The position numbers and the translations under genes are program-made. A stretch of DNA of 64,000 nucleotides from Symsagittifera roscoffensis. Its lineage: Eukaryota; Xenacoelomorpha; Acoela; Convolutidae. This document shows positions 45,834 to 56,493 of the stretch, one piece after another; the stretch's first letter is position 1, and each line of letters starts with the position of its first letter. The stretch covers positions 55,875,970 through 55,939,969 of the forward strand of contig NC_087062.1 in assembly GCF_963678635.1 (NCBI RefSeq). The letters are read 5' to 3'. The notes under the pieces were generated by a model. It was not told where the DNA came from. It was given only the letters and a program-made list of their open reading frames with translations, and ran no database searches.

Positions 45834-46950
45834 TGGAATCAAAACACAGGAGTAACAACAAGTAAAGTAGCTAAGTAAAGTATTCTTCTGAGGGCTTCTG
45901 TTTGTCTTGAAGCAGCTTTATGATGCTCACATTTCAATGAATTCATATGGAATTTTCTCACAGTGTTGTTTGTAATACACCTGTTCTGAAGAGTACTAAA
46001 GCGCAGTAATCCAAAGATAAACTTATTGGAGAGACCATCTTTAAGAATTTTTATGCGTGAAATAGTACGAACTGACTTTTCATAAGTTCGATTGTACTGA
46101 ATAAACAAGCCCTGTGTATTGTAAGACGATAGAAGGATGCCCAATGTTCAAAGGGGAAAAATTATCTTCTGTAGATAACCATAAAAACAAAACGATGTGA
46201 AATGTCATAGCATATCGCATAAAAAACTCATCATCTGGACATCTAAAAGACAAAAGAACACTGTAAAAAGTACAATAAAGTTATACAAATTAATAGCACC
46301 AGAAAGTAACTATAAAAGAAATATGGGTAGGCGGCAGCGAAGATGCAACAACGATGAACCCCGCGCCCCCATATATGAATTCCTCGGATTTTTTTTAGTA
46401 TCTTTTTAAATATCAAACATCTTTTTTTCCTCATTTTTGAAATGCTTCTTAGTGTTCTTTTTTGGAAATACAAATCTTGCAAAATTTGAATTGCCGGACA
46501 AAAAATCAAAAAACAAAACCGTAGCATTTTTGACGGCGTTTTTACAACCTAAAATTGTCTTTTGGTCTGAGGTATGCACACATAAACTTAAATCGCAGCC
46601 AAAAAAACTGAGTTCAATTAGAAGACAAAAATCAACGTCTTATAGCCTGAGCTATCTGGCAAAATGTCTTGAAAGACTCTTCCATAAAATTTTATCTTAA
46701 CAATTACTTCCAATGAAATTATCAATTTAAGCTCAATTAAATCAACATTACTTTTTCGCGCAAAAGTATAACGTGGATTAGAAACCACACAGTTCTTCAG
46801 CTCACGTTAAGCTTTTATAATTAAAACAACTGAGAGAGGTCAAATCAATCAAAACGATCGGAAAAAACTCAATGCTAAAAGCTTCTTTAATTTAGATTAC
46901 ATTATTTTTTGGTCAATTGTCAATTACTGTGAAAAACTTTATATCAACCT
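45834..46950. repeat. dispersed repeat family P, copy 2
   Basis: Second copy of P, close behind copy 1. Its right part (46750-46950) is shared with copy 3 but missing from copy 1. Confidence 0.8.
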
Positions 46951-47184
46951 ATTACGATGAATAATTGGGGTACCTGATTTTGCGTGGAAGTTTTAAAAAA
47001 ATAATAAAACACACCCGAATACAAAAGTTTTCCCCAGTTTTGAAATGGTCAAAACAATAAGTAAGGATTTTGATCTGCGATCATAGCAAAAGTTTAGTTC
47101 TTGATAACTCTCGAATGTTATAATTACAAGAATCTAAAACATTATTTTGAACGGGAGTCATGAATTCGAAATTCAAATTGAAAT

Positions 47185-47885
47185 GTTATGTCGAAACGTT
47201 GCAATTGAATTCATTAGTACAATTTTACTGAATCTTACATAATGTATTTTTAATTCTGCTTAAAACGAAAAACCTGCTTGCTGTACAAATGGGTATTTGG
47301 CATGGATTTTTTTCTTCTCATTTAGAAGGCAAGAATCAGTAGGCTGTTTCTGTCTGCATGTTTTTTTTTCAATCTTGAACAAAAAGCAGAAATGATTACC
47401 AGTTTGATTTGCAAGGTAAACGTTGTGAAACCCTTTTAACCTTCATATAGGCGCTGCCCAGTTTCCCCTATAAAATGAGAGTGTTTTTAAGACAAAAAGA
47501 AATGCAAATAATGCAAACAAGCAACAAAAACACTTAAATTTAACAATTGAACTGAAATCAATTTAGAAAATCAAAAGAAAAGCCGGCGGTTGCTTTGCAA
47601 CTTTTTTCATTGTTGCATTGCTGCAAAAAGTTTAATTGCTGCAAAAAAATTAGTATGAATCCGTTATAAAAAAATTTTGGATTTATATTACAGTCGCCCC
47701 CTTTTGGTATCTAAAGAATTGCCATCTCTATAAATAAAAGCAGTAAATTAGCACTAACTTTTCGTATATATTTAGAAATTTCCTGCATTCTGATCGGTCA
47801 AAATTTGACAAACTTAATCTAATTTATTATATTTTAACAATAAATTCGACTAACATTTAGTGAAAAACTTGACGAAAAATTTCCC
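47185..47885. repeat. dispersed repeat R, copy 2
   Basis: Direct copy of 38140-38865. Confidence 0.75.
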
Positions 47886-47892
47886 CCACGTT

Positions 47893-48060
47893 AAATAATA
47901 TCTGTAAAGGTCATGTTAATGCTCGCTACTGAACATGGTGAATTTTTTTCTAAATATGCTTGACAGCTAATAAACTAGCTCAAGTTATGTTGTGCTTTGA
48001 ATATCAAATAAAGCATTAAGAATATATTAAGTTTTTGGGTTTTTAGTAGTTTAAGTATTT
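47893..48060. repeat. dispersed repeat Q, shorter copy
   Basis: Contains the ctgtaaaggtcatgttaatgc to aataaagcattaag part of Q, then breaks off where a hAT MITE begins. Confidence 0.7.
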
Positions 48061-48071
48061 TAGTATTACTA

Positions 48072-48410
48072 TTCCCCCCTTTGTACTATTTTGAGATATC
48101 CATTTTTGGTGATGTAGCCCAAAATTTTTGTAAAGGCGCCTTTGGCGCCAATATAAACTAATTTTGAGGGGGGGAGCGCGCGCCGAAAAAACGCAATTTT
48201 TTGGTCAAAATTTTCCAAAAAGTGCCTAAAAACCCCTTGTTTGGCCTGTTTTTTCAAAATTTAGCCTGGGGCGCAAAAAATTTGGCCAAAATAGGGACAA
48301 AACCGTGCTTTGGGAGAGCTCAAAAAATCAATTTGGTCGATCTAAAAAAAAATCTTTTGAAAATCCGCCCTCCCCCCCCCCCCCTCGAGAAAATCCTAGA
48401 TCCGCCCCTG
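48072..48410 (-). mobile_element. hAT-type MITE, left end lost
   Basis: The right end cctagatccgcccctg is intact and internal landmarks ggcgcctttggcgcc and gagcgcgcgccg are present. The other terminus has been replaced by a C run at about 48072, so no target duplication can be read. Open frames crossing it are by-products. Confidence 0.8.
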
Positions 48411-48819
48411 GTTTTGACATACTTTTTATCAGGAAGCTGCGTGAAAATAGCAAACGCAACTTTTTTGTGCTATGAAATTGACCAAAAAGCATTTTTTCTG
48501 TACTCAATGCAATTGTTTGTCCGGTCTTTTTTCCTTAAAGGAAAATCCAAAAATGTAATTTTTCGAAACTTTGTGTTTTTATCCAAAACCACAATATCCC
48601 AGGATTTCTATTATAAGAAAACCCCGGGTGTAAGCAGATATCATGCAGAGAAACTGCATTTGGTGATATTAACCATTTAAGTTATGGTTAAAGTTTTCAC
48701 TCAGAATTATAAACTAGAAACGAATTTAAATTAATGTTAGCCTGGGACACTTCCGACTGCGATATGGACTCGGAAAACCCTATTTATTATCATTTTGGGG
48801 TAAAACTAGCATTTTAATC

Positions 48820-50045
48820 TAGCAGCAGCTAGCATTTTAATCACATCAAAGTTGCAATCCTTGTCTGCTGGCTTGTTCATGAGATTGTTGATTGCGCCGA
48901 CAAACGAATTCTTGTTAAACTTCAAAACAACATGAAATTTAGGTTGCTTGCTAAAAAACTCAGAAAGAATAGAATGCTCAGTTTATAATCTGTTAGCGCG
49001 AACCCATTGAAAAAATTTAAAAGTGGAATCAATACACCGGAGTAACAACATGTAAAGTAGCTAAGTAAAGTATTCTTCTGAGGGCTTCTGTTTGTCTTGA
49101 AGCAGCTTTATGATGCTCACCTTTCAATAAATTCAATTGAAACTTTCTCACAGTGTTGTTTGTAATACACCTGTTCTGAGGAATACCAAAGCGCAGTAAT
49201 CCAAGGATAAACTTATTGGAGAGACCATCTTTAAGAATTTTTATGCGTGAAATAGTAATAACTGACTTTTCATAAGTGGGATTGTACTGAGTAAACAAGC
49301 CCTGTGTATTGTAAGACGATAGAAGGATGCTGAATGGTCAAACGGGAAAAATTATCTTCAGTAGATAATCATAAAAACGAAAAGATGAGAAATGTCATAG
49401 CATATCGCATGAAAAAACTCATCTTCTGGGCATCTAAAAGACAAAAGAACACTGTAAAAACTACAATAAAGTTATACAAATTAGTAGCACCAGAAAGTAA
49501 CTATATAAAAAAATATAGGTAGGCGGCAACGAAGATGCAACAACGATGAACCCCGCGCAAAATTTAAATCTTGCAACATTTGAATTGCCGGACAAATAAT
49601 CAAAAAACTAAACCGTAGCATTTTTGACGACGTTTTTACAAACTAAAATTGTCTTTTGGTCTGAGATATGGTCACATAAACTTAACTCGCAGCCAAAAAA
49701 AAACTGAGGTCAATTAGAACACAAAAATCAACGTCTTATAGCCTGAGCTATCTGGCAAAATGTCTTGAAAGAATCTTCCATAAAATTTTATCTTAACAAT
49801 TACTTCCAATGAAATTATCAATTTAAGCTCAATTAAATCAACAATACTTTTTCGGGCAAAAGTATAACGTGAAATAGAAACCACACAGTTCTTCAGCTCA
49901 CGTTAAGCTTCCATAATTAAAACAACTGAGAAAGGTCAAATCAATCAAAACGATCGGAAAAAGCTCAATGCTAAAAGCTTCTTTAATTTATTTAGATTAC
50001 ATTATTTTTTGGTCAACTACTGTGAGAAACTTTATATCAACTTAC
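48820..50045. repeat. dispersed repeat family P, copy 3
   Basis: Third copy of P. It includes the 48823-48957 version of the candidate terminal exon and extends rightwards in common with copy 2. Confidence 0.8.
48823..48957 (-). pseudogene. second copy of candidate terminal exon
   Basis: Minus strand after acceptor tctgagttttttag: KQPKFHVVLKFNKNSFVGAI then NNLMNKPADKDCNFDVIKML. The C-terminal part seen at 44053-44110 is replaced here by a local duplication, so this copy is shortened. Confidence 0.35.
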
Positions 50046-50410
50046 CGTGACACTGGTTTAAAGAGTTTACTTCAATTGTTGTTCTATAGCTGAGTGAATT
50101 TTAAAGAGACCCGTTAAAATTTTCATCAAAACTATTACCAGAGTAATTTTCATACAATAACAATGACATTGAAATAGATTATCTACCTTTAATCGAGGTT
50201 CCATATCTAACTGAGCCTTATGTATTCCAATAAAATTTTTGCTATTCAATAATAGTGCGTTTTTGGCATATTTTCTTTGACTTTTTAAACGGATAAAGAG
50301 GAAAACTATGACTAGAACTGAAAAAGATGTCATACAAGCAGTTTTGAATAGAAAATTTGAGCAACTATTTCCTTTTTCCGAACACAGTCGATGTTTTAGT
50401 TCTAAAAAAG
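50046..50410. other. spacer, nothing firmly identified
   Basis: A minus-strand frame at 50067-50333 starts with a hydrophobic run (TSFSVLVIVFLFIRL), but there is no supporting splice site or homologue; not accepted as a gene. Confidence 0.3.
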
Positions 50411-50955
50411 ACTGCTCGTATCAGGGCTAAGCTCTGAATGTTCCGACTGCCTTTTAAGGTTTATTGAGCAGCAGTAATACATAAAAAAAATTAAATGAAA
50501 TAAAATAAAATGAAAATTAGTTTTCTAAATTTGATTTTTTTTAAATCATCCCCCCACACGCCATATAAAGTACAAAAGAATAGATTTCGTTCCTTGTAAC
50601 AAATGAATTATGGCAAATAAGCTTCGTTCAACCAATTTGGAACGATTTATAAGACGGATTAAATCTCGCTTACTTGTTAATAGCGCGAATTATATTGCGC
50701 GTTAATTGTCCCAAATTGGTCAAAATAGCCAAAATGGCAATCTTTAAACCCTCATAACTTTACGAAAAATGATCACAGGTGAAATATCTTTTCAATTTTA
50801 AGCTCAGGACAACAATACTTTTTGAATGATAAAAAAAAATTCCGTCAAAAAAATGGCTAGTTAAAAAGTCGAAATTTGTCTGAAGAAAAAAAAAACACAC
50901 CCCGAGCACAAATATTCCGTTACTTTCGTATCGAAAGTCGGAACAATTACGAAAC
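50411..50955 (-). mobile_element. short hairpin-ended element S (Helentron-like), copy 1
   Basis: Read on the minus strand it starts ATTGTTCCGACTTTCGATAC and ends, after AGTCGGAACATTCAG, with a GC-rich hairpin and TACGAGCAGTC. GTTCCGACT and AGTCGGAAC are therefore subterminal inverted repeats, and a 7-bp-stem hairpin (TCAGGGC / GCCCTGA in copy 2) sits about 11 bp from the 3' end. No target duplication and no coding sequence. This layout resembles non-autonomous Helentron elements, but the terminal bases are not the classic CTRR, so the class is inference. Confidence 0.55.
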
Positions 50956-51281
50956 TAACCCAAAGAGTTGTTTATGAAATGCACAATGAAATGCAAAGTA
51001 TACTATGAAATGCATAATGAAAAGCATAATGAAAGTATACTAACCAACATTAATCTAATAACTGTCTATTAATCAATTATATGCGTTAATATCTAACTTT
51101 ATACCACGTACGCTTTTCAGTGTTTCATTGCCATTTTGAATTGAAATGGTCACATTTCGGCAACTTGCGTTTTTCTGAAAACAGTTCCAATTTAGTTCTT
51201 GAGTTTTCACTCTCTCTTGGCATGTCTTGAAAAATAGGGCGAGGTGTTATTTCATACGTGGGGAGGGGGTATTACAACAGA
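50956..51281. other. spacer with short tandem repeat
   Basis: At about 50975-51042 variants of atgaaatgcataatga repeat several times in tandem. Otherwise nothing is identified. Confidence 0.4.
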
Positions 51282-51289
51282 TATATAAG
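51282..51289 (+). promoter_or_regulatory. candidate TATA box before orphan signal-peptide exon
   Basis: TATATAAG lies 46 bp before the ATG at 51328, leaving room for a TSS near 51312 and a very short leader. Confidence 0.4.
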
Positions 51290-51327
51290 TGTGATTGAAG
51301 ACTCAAGACATCTTGTTAACATCATAA

Positions 51328-51402
51328 ATGCAAAGGTACCTCCTTCTGATTCTGTTGGAAGCTGATGTATTCATAACTGGAGTGTTATGTTCAACTGCCC
51401 AA
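51328..51402 (+). CDS. candidate first exon encoding a signal peptide
   Basis: The ATG opens MQRYLLLILLEADVFITGVL then CSTAQ, a basic residue followed by a hydrophobic core and small residues before a likely cleavage site, as in a secretory signal. A possible donor CAA|GTAATT follows. A TATA box sits at the right distance upstream. Element S copy 2 is inserted 22 bp downstream, in what would be the intron. No later exon was found, so this may be a gene remnant or chance. Confidence 0.35.
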
Positions 51403-51424
51403 GTAATTAAGAAATCAAATACAA

Positions 51425-51955
51425 GACTGCTCGTATCAGGGCGAAGCCCTGAATGTTCCGACTGCCTTTTAAGGTTTATGGAGCAGTAATAACATTTAAA
51501 AATTCAATGAAATAAAACAAAATGAAAAAAAAAATCTAAAATTTGAAATTTTTTTATAAAAATCATCCCCCCACACGCCATATAAAGTACAAAAGGATAG
51601 ATTTTGCTCCTTGTAACAAACAAATTATGGCAAATAGGCTTCTTTTAACCAATTTGGAACGATTTCTAAGATGGATTAACTCTCAGCTTACGCGTTAATA
51701 ACGCGAAATATATCGCGCGTTAATTGTCCCAAATTGGCCAAAATGGCAATCTTTAAACCCCCGTTAACTTTACGAAAAATGATCACAGGTGAAATATTTT
51801 TTCAAATTCGAGCTCAGGGCAACAATACCTTTCGAATGATATTTAAAAATATCGTAAAAAATGGCTAGTTAAAAAGTCGAAATTTGTCTGAAGAAAAAAA
51901 AACCCACCCCGAGCACAAATATTCCGTTACTTTCGTATCGAAAGTCGGAACAATA
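51425..51955 (-). mobile_element. short hairpin-ended element S, copy 2
   Basis: Same structure as 50411-50955, with a perfect terminal hairpin TCAGGGC-GAA-GCCCTGA (51436-51452). The other end, CTTTCGTATCGAAAG, is itself a small hairpin next to the AGTCGGAAC repeat. Confidence 0.6.
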
Positions 51956-52312
51956 AGGTCTGTGAAGGTCATGTTAATGCTCGCTACTGAACATGGTGAA
52001 TTTTTTCTAACTATGCTTGACAGCTAATAAACATGCAAGTTATGTTCTGCTTTGAATATCAAATAAAGCATAAAGAACATATTAAGTTTTTGGGACTTTT
52101 TTGAGTAAGTGTTACTCTATCCTGGTAATTTTGCATTTCAATAACCAAATAAATAGAGATATCTTCATCTTTTTGCGACAGAAAATAGACTGCTTTTCAG
52201 TTTGTGCGCAATGCTTTACTTCGCACTCAGTGGTTGCGTTTTTATTCTGTTTTTTGTTTTCATTTTGATCTGTTTTTGCCGATCTAACTATGAGTTGAAG
52301 CATTAAGCACAA
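51956..52312. repeat. dispersed repeat Q, copy 2
   Basis: Matches 45329-45690 in the same orientation. It starts directly at the end of element S copy 2. Confidence 0.75.
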
Positions 52313-52674
52313 TCTTAATGTTGCAATCAAAAGTTGCAATCCGCATAATAGTTCATCTCACAAAAAGTAGCTTTCCACCAATCAATCTTGGGTTTACCGC
52401 ACAAACTGAACAAAAACATCACTGGAAAAATTCTCTTTATTGAAAGGACATCGTCAATTTCTTGGATAATGGACGTACAAAAGTCTGAAAGCAAATTGTT
52501 TGAAATAGCGAAAGTATTAATCGCACTCAATTTGATTGAACAAACTTAGTTTCATTCAAAATTTAGGCAAAATTTTTAGATTAAGCAATAGCTACAATCA
52601 TATTGTAGCAGTAAGCATGAATTGATCTATGAGCATCTAAAACCAAATCAAACTATTTCTTCTCGTACATTTTT
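52313..52674. other. 3' flank of the aquaporin gene
   Basis: Contains the aquaporin 3' untranslated region on the minus strand. A canonical AATAAA was not seen close to the stop. Confidence 0.4.
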
Positions 52675-52977
52675 TCAAATGATGTCTGGTTTCTGCTGTA
52701 CAGTGTAATCATGAGGTGATTCGATGGTGTTTATCCTGGTTAGAAGAGGTGAATATACCAGAGGGGTAATGACAGCTGCAGCACACTCTCCAAGCCAGTA
52801 ATATCCCAACTGGCCCACTTTGCCGCCGGCCACAGCGGGCCCAGTGACTCTAGCCGGATTAACAGGCCCTCCGGTGATGGGAATGAGACAGAAGTTAGCA
52901 ATGACAACGACAAGACCCACTGCTAGTGCTATGTTTCCGTTCTGGACCGGTCGAACTGAGTCGGTGCTGCGAAGGAC
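52675..52977 (-). CDS. aquaporin exon, TM5-TM6, second NPA and stop
   Basis: The acceptor tctgttccag precedes VLRSTDSVRPVQNGNIALAV. TM5 (GLVVVIANFCLIPIT) leads to GGPVNPARVTGPAV with the pore Arg, then TM6 (LGYYWLGECAAAVITPLVYS) and a short tail ending QQKPDII. Length 100 codons plus TGA. Confidence 0.92.
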   Translation of the reverse strand, partial: VLRSTDSVRPVQNGNIALAVGLVVVIANFCLIPITGGPVNPARVTGPAVAGGKVGQLGYYWLGECAAAVITPLVYSPLLTRINTIESPHDYTVQQKPDII

Positions 52978-54396
52978 CTGGAACAGAACAAATAGTTATA
53001 GACATATGGCGAGTGGCTATTCCTACTTCCCCAACACCAGATCCATACTTCCGCTGATTCGTTCGAGGTATCAGCCCTCGCCTTTTCAATTCGCTTGCCA
53101 ACTTATACTCGTTCCAACCTGTCTGCACCAATCGAACTTTCCAGAAGAGATTTTGAAAAGTTTTCGTAACAACATATGGTCATGGTTTTTCAAAATAACC
53201 AAAACTTCCTCGATTTTTTTCTTCAAATTTAGCTGTTCGATGCACTGAAAAAAAAAGATAAAAAACTATATGTTGCCGATATGCGATTGGGGTACGTGAG
53301 ATGTAAATAAGAGTGATTTGAAACATCGATAATCAAACTTGGATATTGAGTATGAAATTGAGGGAGGATATTGTGGGCGTCAAGGTGTCAAATTTCATAG
53401 AAGTGAGTTGCAAGGGGAAAATAACTATTCATCGATACCCTGCTTCATACCCATTCTTCAGTTTTCCCAAATGTTAAGCTGAAAGCTTCCGGAACATAGG
53501 CATATATTACGGATCTGAGGGCTACCGGAAGCGTAGATAGAGGCCCCGTTGAAATTAACATAAAGTCAAGAAAAAAAGATGATAAATGAATAAAAGTAAT
53601 GATAAAAGATACTATTAATAATGATTACCTGCATGATAAGCATGCTGGTGAACAGGAACTCATAGAGCATTCCTTGCCATTCATACTCATCGGCCATCTG
53701 GGGAATGCAATTGTCGAAATGCAAGACGTCAGTTCCATTCACTCCACTGGGGGCACTCTTCGTTATCAGGTTCACTACTCCCGCTCCCGCGATAGATCCC
53801 AGTATCTGGACCACCATGTAAATCCCTCCTCGTATGAGAGATATCTGTCCGTTCACCACCAGCGCCAGGGAAACCTAGAGTATTTTATGCATACCTTTCG
53901 GAAGTCCACTGTCAAAATGACTTAAAAATTTTGGTATTGAACATGCAAAAACAATTAGAAGCGATCAAAAAGATAAATGTACATACCAAGGAAACTCCCC
54001 CCCCTTTACAGGATAACTTATGCAAAAAACAAGAATGATATTGACTCGCAATCTGCAAAAAACTATGGTTTTCTGTAATAAAGGACATCGCCATGTCTTC
54101 AAATTAATTAAATTTCTCAATTAGATTTCTTTGCGCTTTTAGCTCATTTAGATTCTAGTACTTACTGCAGGGTTGATATTTCCCCCTGATATATTATCGA
54201 ACATGTGAACCAGGAGTGCAATACAGAGGCCAGTTCCAAGGGATCCCGCAACCAGATTCGTGGGACTCCAGACACCGATCAGACATGTCAGAAGAAAGAA
54301 GGAAGTCGCAACAAACTCGCCAAACACTGCACGCCAGAAATCCACGCTTCTCACTTCGGCCAAACCCAGAGTGTACTTGCGGCCCAAAAAATGCAT
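52675..54396 (-). CDS. aquaporin (MIP family), three coding exons
   Basis: Exons 54396-54166, 53874-53629 and 52977-52675 splice in phase 0 at canonical GT-AG sites to give 259 residues, the normal size for an aquaporin. Both pore motifs are present: GGNINPA|VS (split by intron 1) and GPVNPAR. TM1 and TM2 are in exon 1, TM3-TM4 in exon 2, TM5-TM6 in exon 3. The product should be a plasma- or vesicle-membrane tetramer passing water or small solutes. The selectivity-filter positions read Thr, Asn, Gly, Arg instead of the Phe/His/Cys/Arg of classic water channels, so the substrate is uncertain. The start is the first ATG after a 3' splice site at 54421-54420, consistent with an untranslated first exon. 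Confidence 0.93.
53629..53874 (-). CDS. aquaporin exon, TM3-TM4
   Basis: The acceptor ctctag is followed by VSLALVVNGQISLIRGGIYM, completing the first NPA loop (NPAVSLA) and entering TM3 (VVQILGSIAGAGVV). An extracellular loop carries the NGT glycosylation site. TM4 is WQGMLYEFLFTSMLIMQ. The donor is ATGCAG|GTAATC. Length 82 codons. Confidence 0.92.
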
Positions 54397-54419
54397 ACCA
54401 ATGATGGGTTTTCTCGCTT
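54166..54419 (-). CDS. aquaporin exon with start codon, TM1-TM2, first NPA
   Basis: A polypyrimidine acceptor (aaaactgttttag) opens the exon at 54419. The first ATG is at 54396-54394, giving MHFLGRKYTLGLAEVRSVDF, then TM1 (WRAVFGEFVATSFFLLTCLI) and TM2 leading to ISGGNINPA. The donor is CCTGCA|GTAAGT. Coding part 54396-54166. Confidence 0.9.
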
Positions 54420-54951
54420 CTAAAACAGTTTTAGTTGACTTTTGATTTCTTCCGTGCGATTATTGAAGTCTTAAAACACTGTCAAGCAATATGTTTCCGT
54501 GCTTTGTTTGAACAATCAACCAAACGAAATAGTTAGTAAAAACTACGTGTTGGCGCAAAAACTTTTTCAAATGTGCGTGTTTTGATCGTGTTTTTCGACA
54601 GCTAATGCATCTCGAAACTTATTCACCTCTCGACACGTGAGTTCTAAAATACTTCGTTCTAAAATGAACTGAAGTGAGCAAGCAGTAAATAAATTAAGTC
54701 CTTACCAATTTGCAGAATAAAAGTTTGATAATTCTACCGTGCAGCGGACTTTTGGCTAAAGTACTACTAGTGCTACTAGCTATGACTTTCTACAATTCTA
54801 AACTGCTATTTTAAGCTTTTTAACTACGGGTTATTATACAGCTAATGGCGTAATGAGAGACAGCCCAACTCTCTGAGTTTTTCTCGTCAGATTGACCGGA
54901 CCACCAGAGAGAAGGATCGCTGTGGACTGGTTTAGCTTTGAGGGACAGTCA

Positions 54952-54958
54952 CTTTATA
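54952..54958 (-). promoter_or_regulatory. candidate TATA box of the aquaporin gene
   Basis: TATAAAG on the minus strand. The ~130 bp downstream contain no ATG, fitting an untranslated first exon that splices to the acceptor at 54421-54420. The donor of that leader exon was not fixed. Confidence 0.35.
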
Positions 54959-55354
54959 CAAAATTTCGTAGTCAAAGTATGACAGAAGAGACGCCATGAA
55001 ACATTTTCCTTTCCCATCATAGCCCCAGCAAATTATAGACCCCCTCTTCTTCTCAAACAGTGATTGATGTATTTTCTGCGAGGGCACAAAAAAGACAATA
55101 ATCACTGTTTGAGGGCCGTAAGATTTTGATATCTATCTGGTAAGGAAATGAGCTCAACTTTTGCAAGGCTTACACGAAATCAAAACTAGGATTAAGGTCA
55201 AATTCATACAGAACAAAACATGGATCTACTTCAATTTCCTGAGGCAATTCTTGAGCAAACCAAAACTAACAAATTTGCGCCCAATCCAAATGCACAAAAC
55301 ATATTATCAGAAACTAGCTCTTCATGCAACAGCTGTTTATTTAGCTGCTGTAAA

Positions 55355-55750
55355 CAGGCGCGGATCTAGGAATTTCTCGAGGGGAGGGGGGGGCGAATTT
55401 TCAAAAAAAAAACTTTCGGTCGACCAAATTGTTATTTTCTGAGCTCTCCCAAATCATTATAAAGACCCTTATTTGACCAAATTTTCTGCGCCGAAGGCGA
55501 ATTTTCGAAATGAGGCCTAAAAAAAGGCTTTAGACACTTTTTGGGAAATTTCGACCAAAAAATCGTGTTTTTTCGGCGCGCGCTCCCCCTCAAAATTTGT
55601 ATAGATTAGCGCCGAACGCACCTTTAGACAAATTTTAAGGTCAGTCAGCCAAAAATAGATTTCTCAAAATAGTGCAAAGGGGGACCCTTTGGGTCGGAAG
55701 GGGGTCGAATCCCTGAGGTAAAGAACGTCCGACCACCGCTCCCCCCGCTG
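55355..55750 (+). mobile_element. hAT-type MITE, right end damaged
   Basis: Starts caggcgcggatctagg and carries the family interior (ggtcgaccaaatt, ggcgcgcgctccccct, gggtcggaagggggtcgaat). The right terminus is replaced by a C run and unrelated bases near 55750. The left flank is gctgtaaa. Confidence 0.8.
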
Positions 55751-56139
55751 CTAGAAAAATAGCACAGAGTTATTTTTAAAGACAAAATTTAAAAACCATT
55801 TTTGCTTGATTTTCCTTGTTAAGTTTCGTTTTTAATTCGTTTCAGATAACAAAAAAAAGTAAATTGAAGACAACCTATAGTGCTGATTTTAATTCTTCAG
55901 ACAAAACGCATAAACGAGATTAAATATAAGGTAATTTATTTGGCGAATTTCGGGCTCAACATCTTACTCCAAAAACGTATCAAATTTTGCTTTTTAGTCC
56001 ATCAAAATTATCAAAAAACAATTGAAAAGCCCTTATTTTTTTTACTCCACTTTATGGTCGATGCAATAATACTTGCTTTAAAAATTGAATAAAATTTTCC
56101 AAAACAAACATTTTTTTTTTCAAGATTTTTTAAAAACCA
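55751..56139. other. spacer, nothing identified
   Basis: AT-rich with no supported feature. Confidence 0.3.
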
Positions 56140-56493
56140 TTACCCCACACTATGTTATGTAGAAAAAAATGATGTTTCGTACATAGCAAAAATTAAAATA
56201 GGGCAAAAACCATGCCTCACCTCAATTTCGAACAATTTCTAAGACGTTGTTAAGGCTCTGATTACGTGTTAATAGCACGAACTATTGAGCGATTATTATC
56301 CCAAAGTGGTAAAATTGGCAAAACTTAACTCTCATAACTCTACGGAAAAGGATCACAGGTATCATTTTAAATTTGAGCAAACAACAACAATACCTTTTAG
56401 ATTGAACAATCGCTTGTTGAAAAATGAAAAGTTTGTCTAGAAAATAACACACCGACTACAAATAATCCGTCACTGTCTTCGAAAGTCGGAACA
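56140..56493 (-). mobile_element. element S relative, truncated and diverged
   Basis: Shares with 50548-50955 the segments ccccacac, aagacg, cacaggt and the end cgaaagtcggaacaat, in the same order and spacing, with many substitutions. The hairpin end is missing. Confidence 0.55.
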
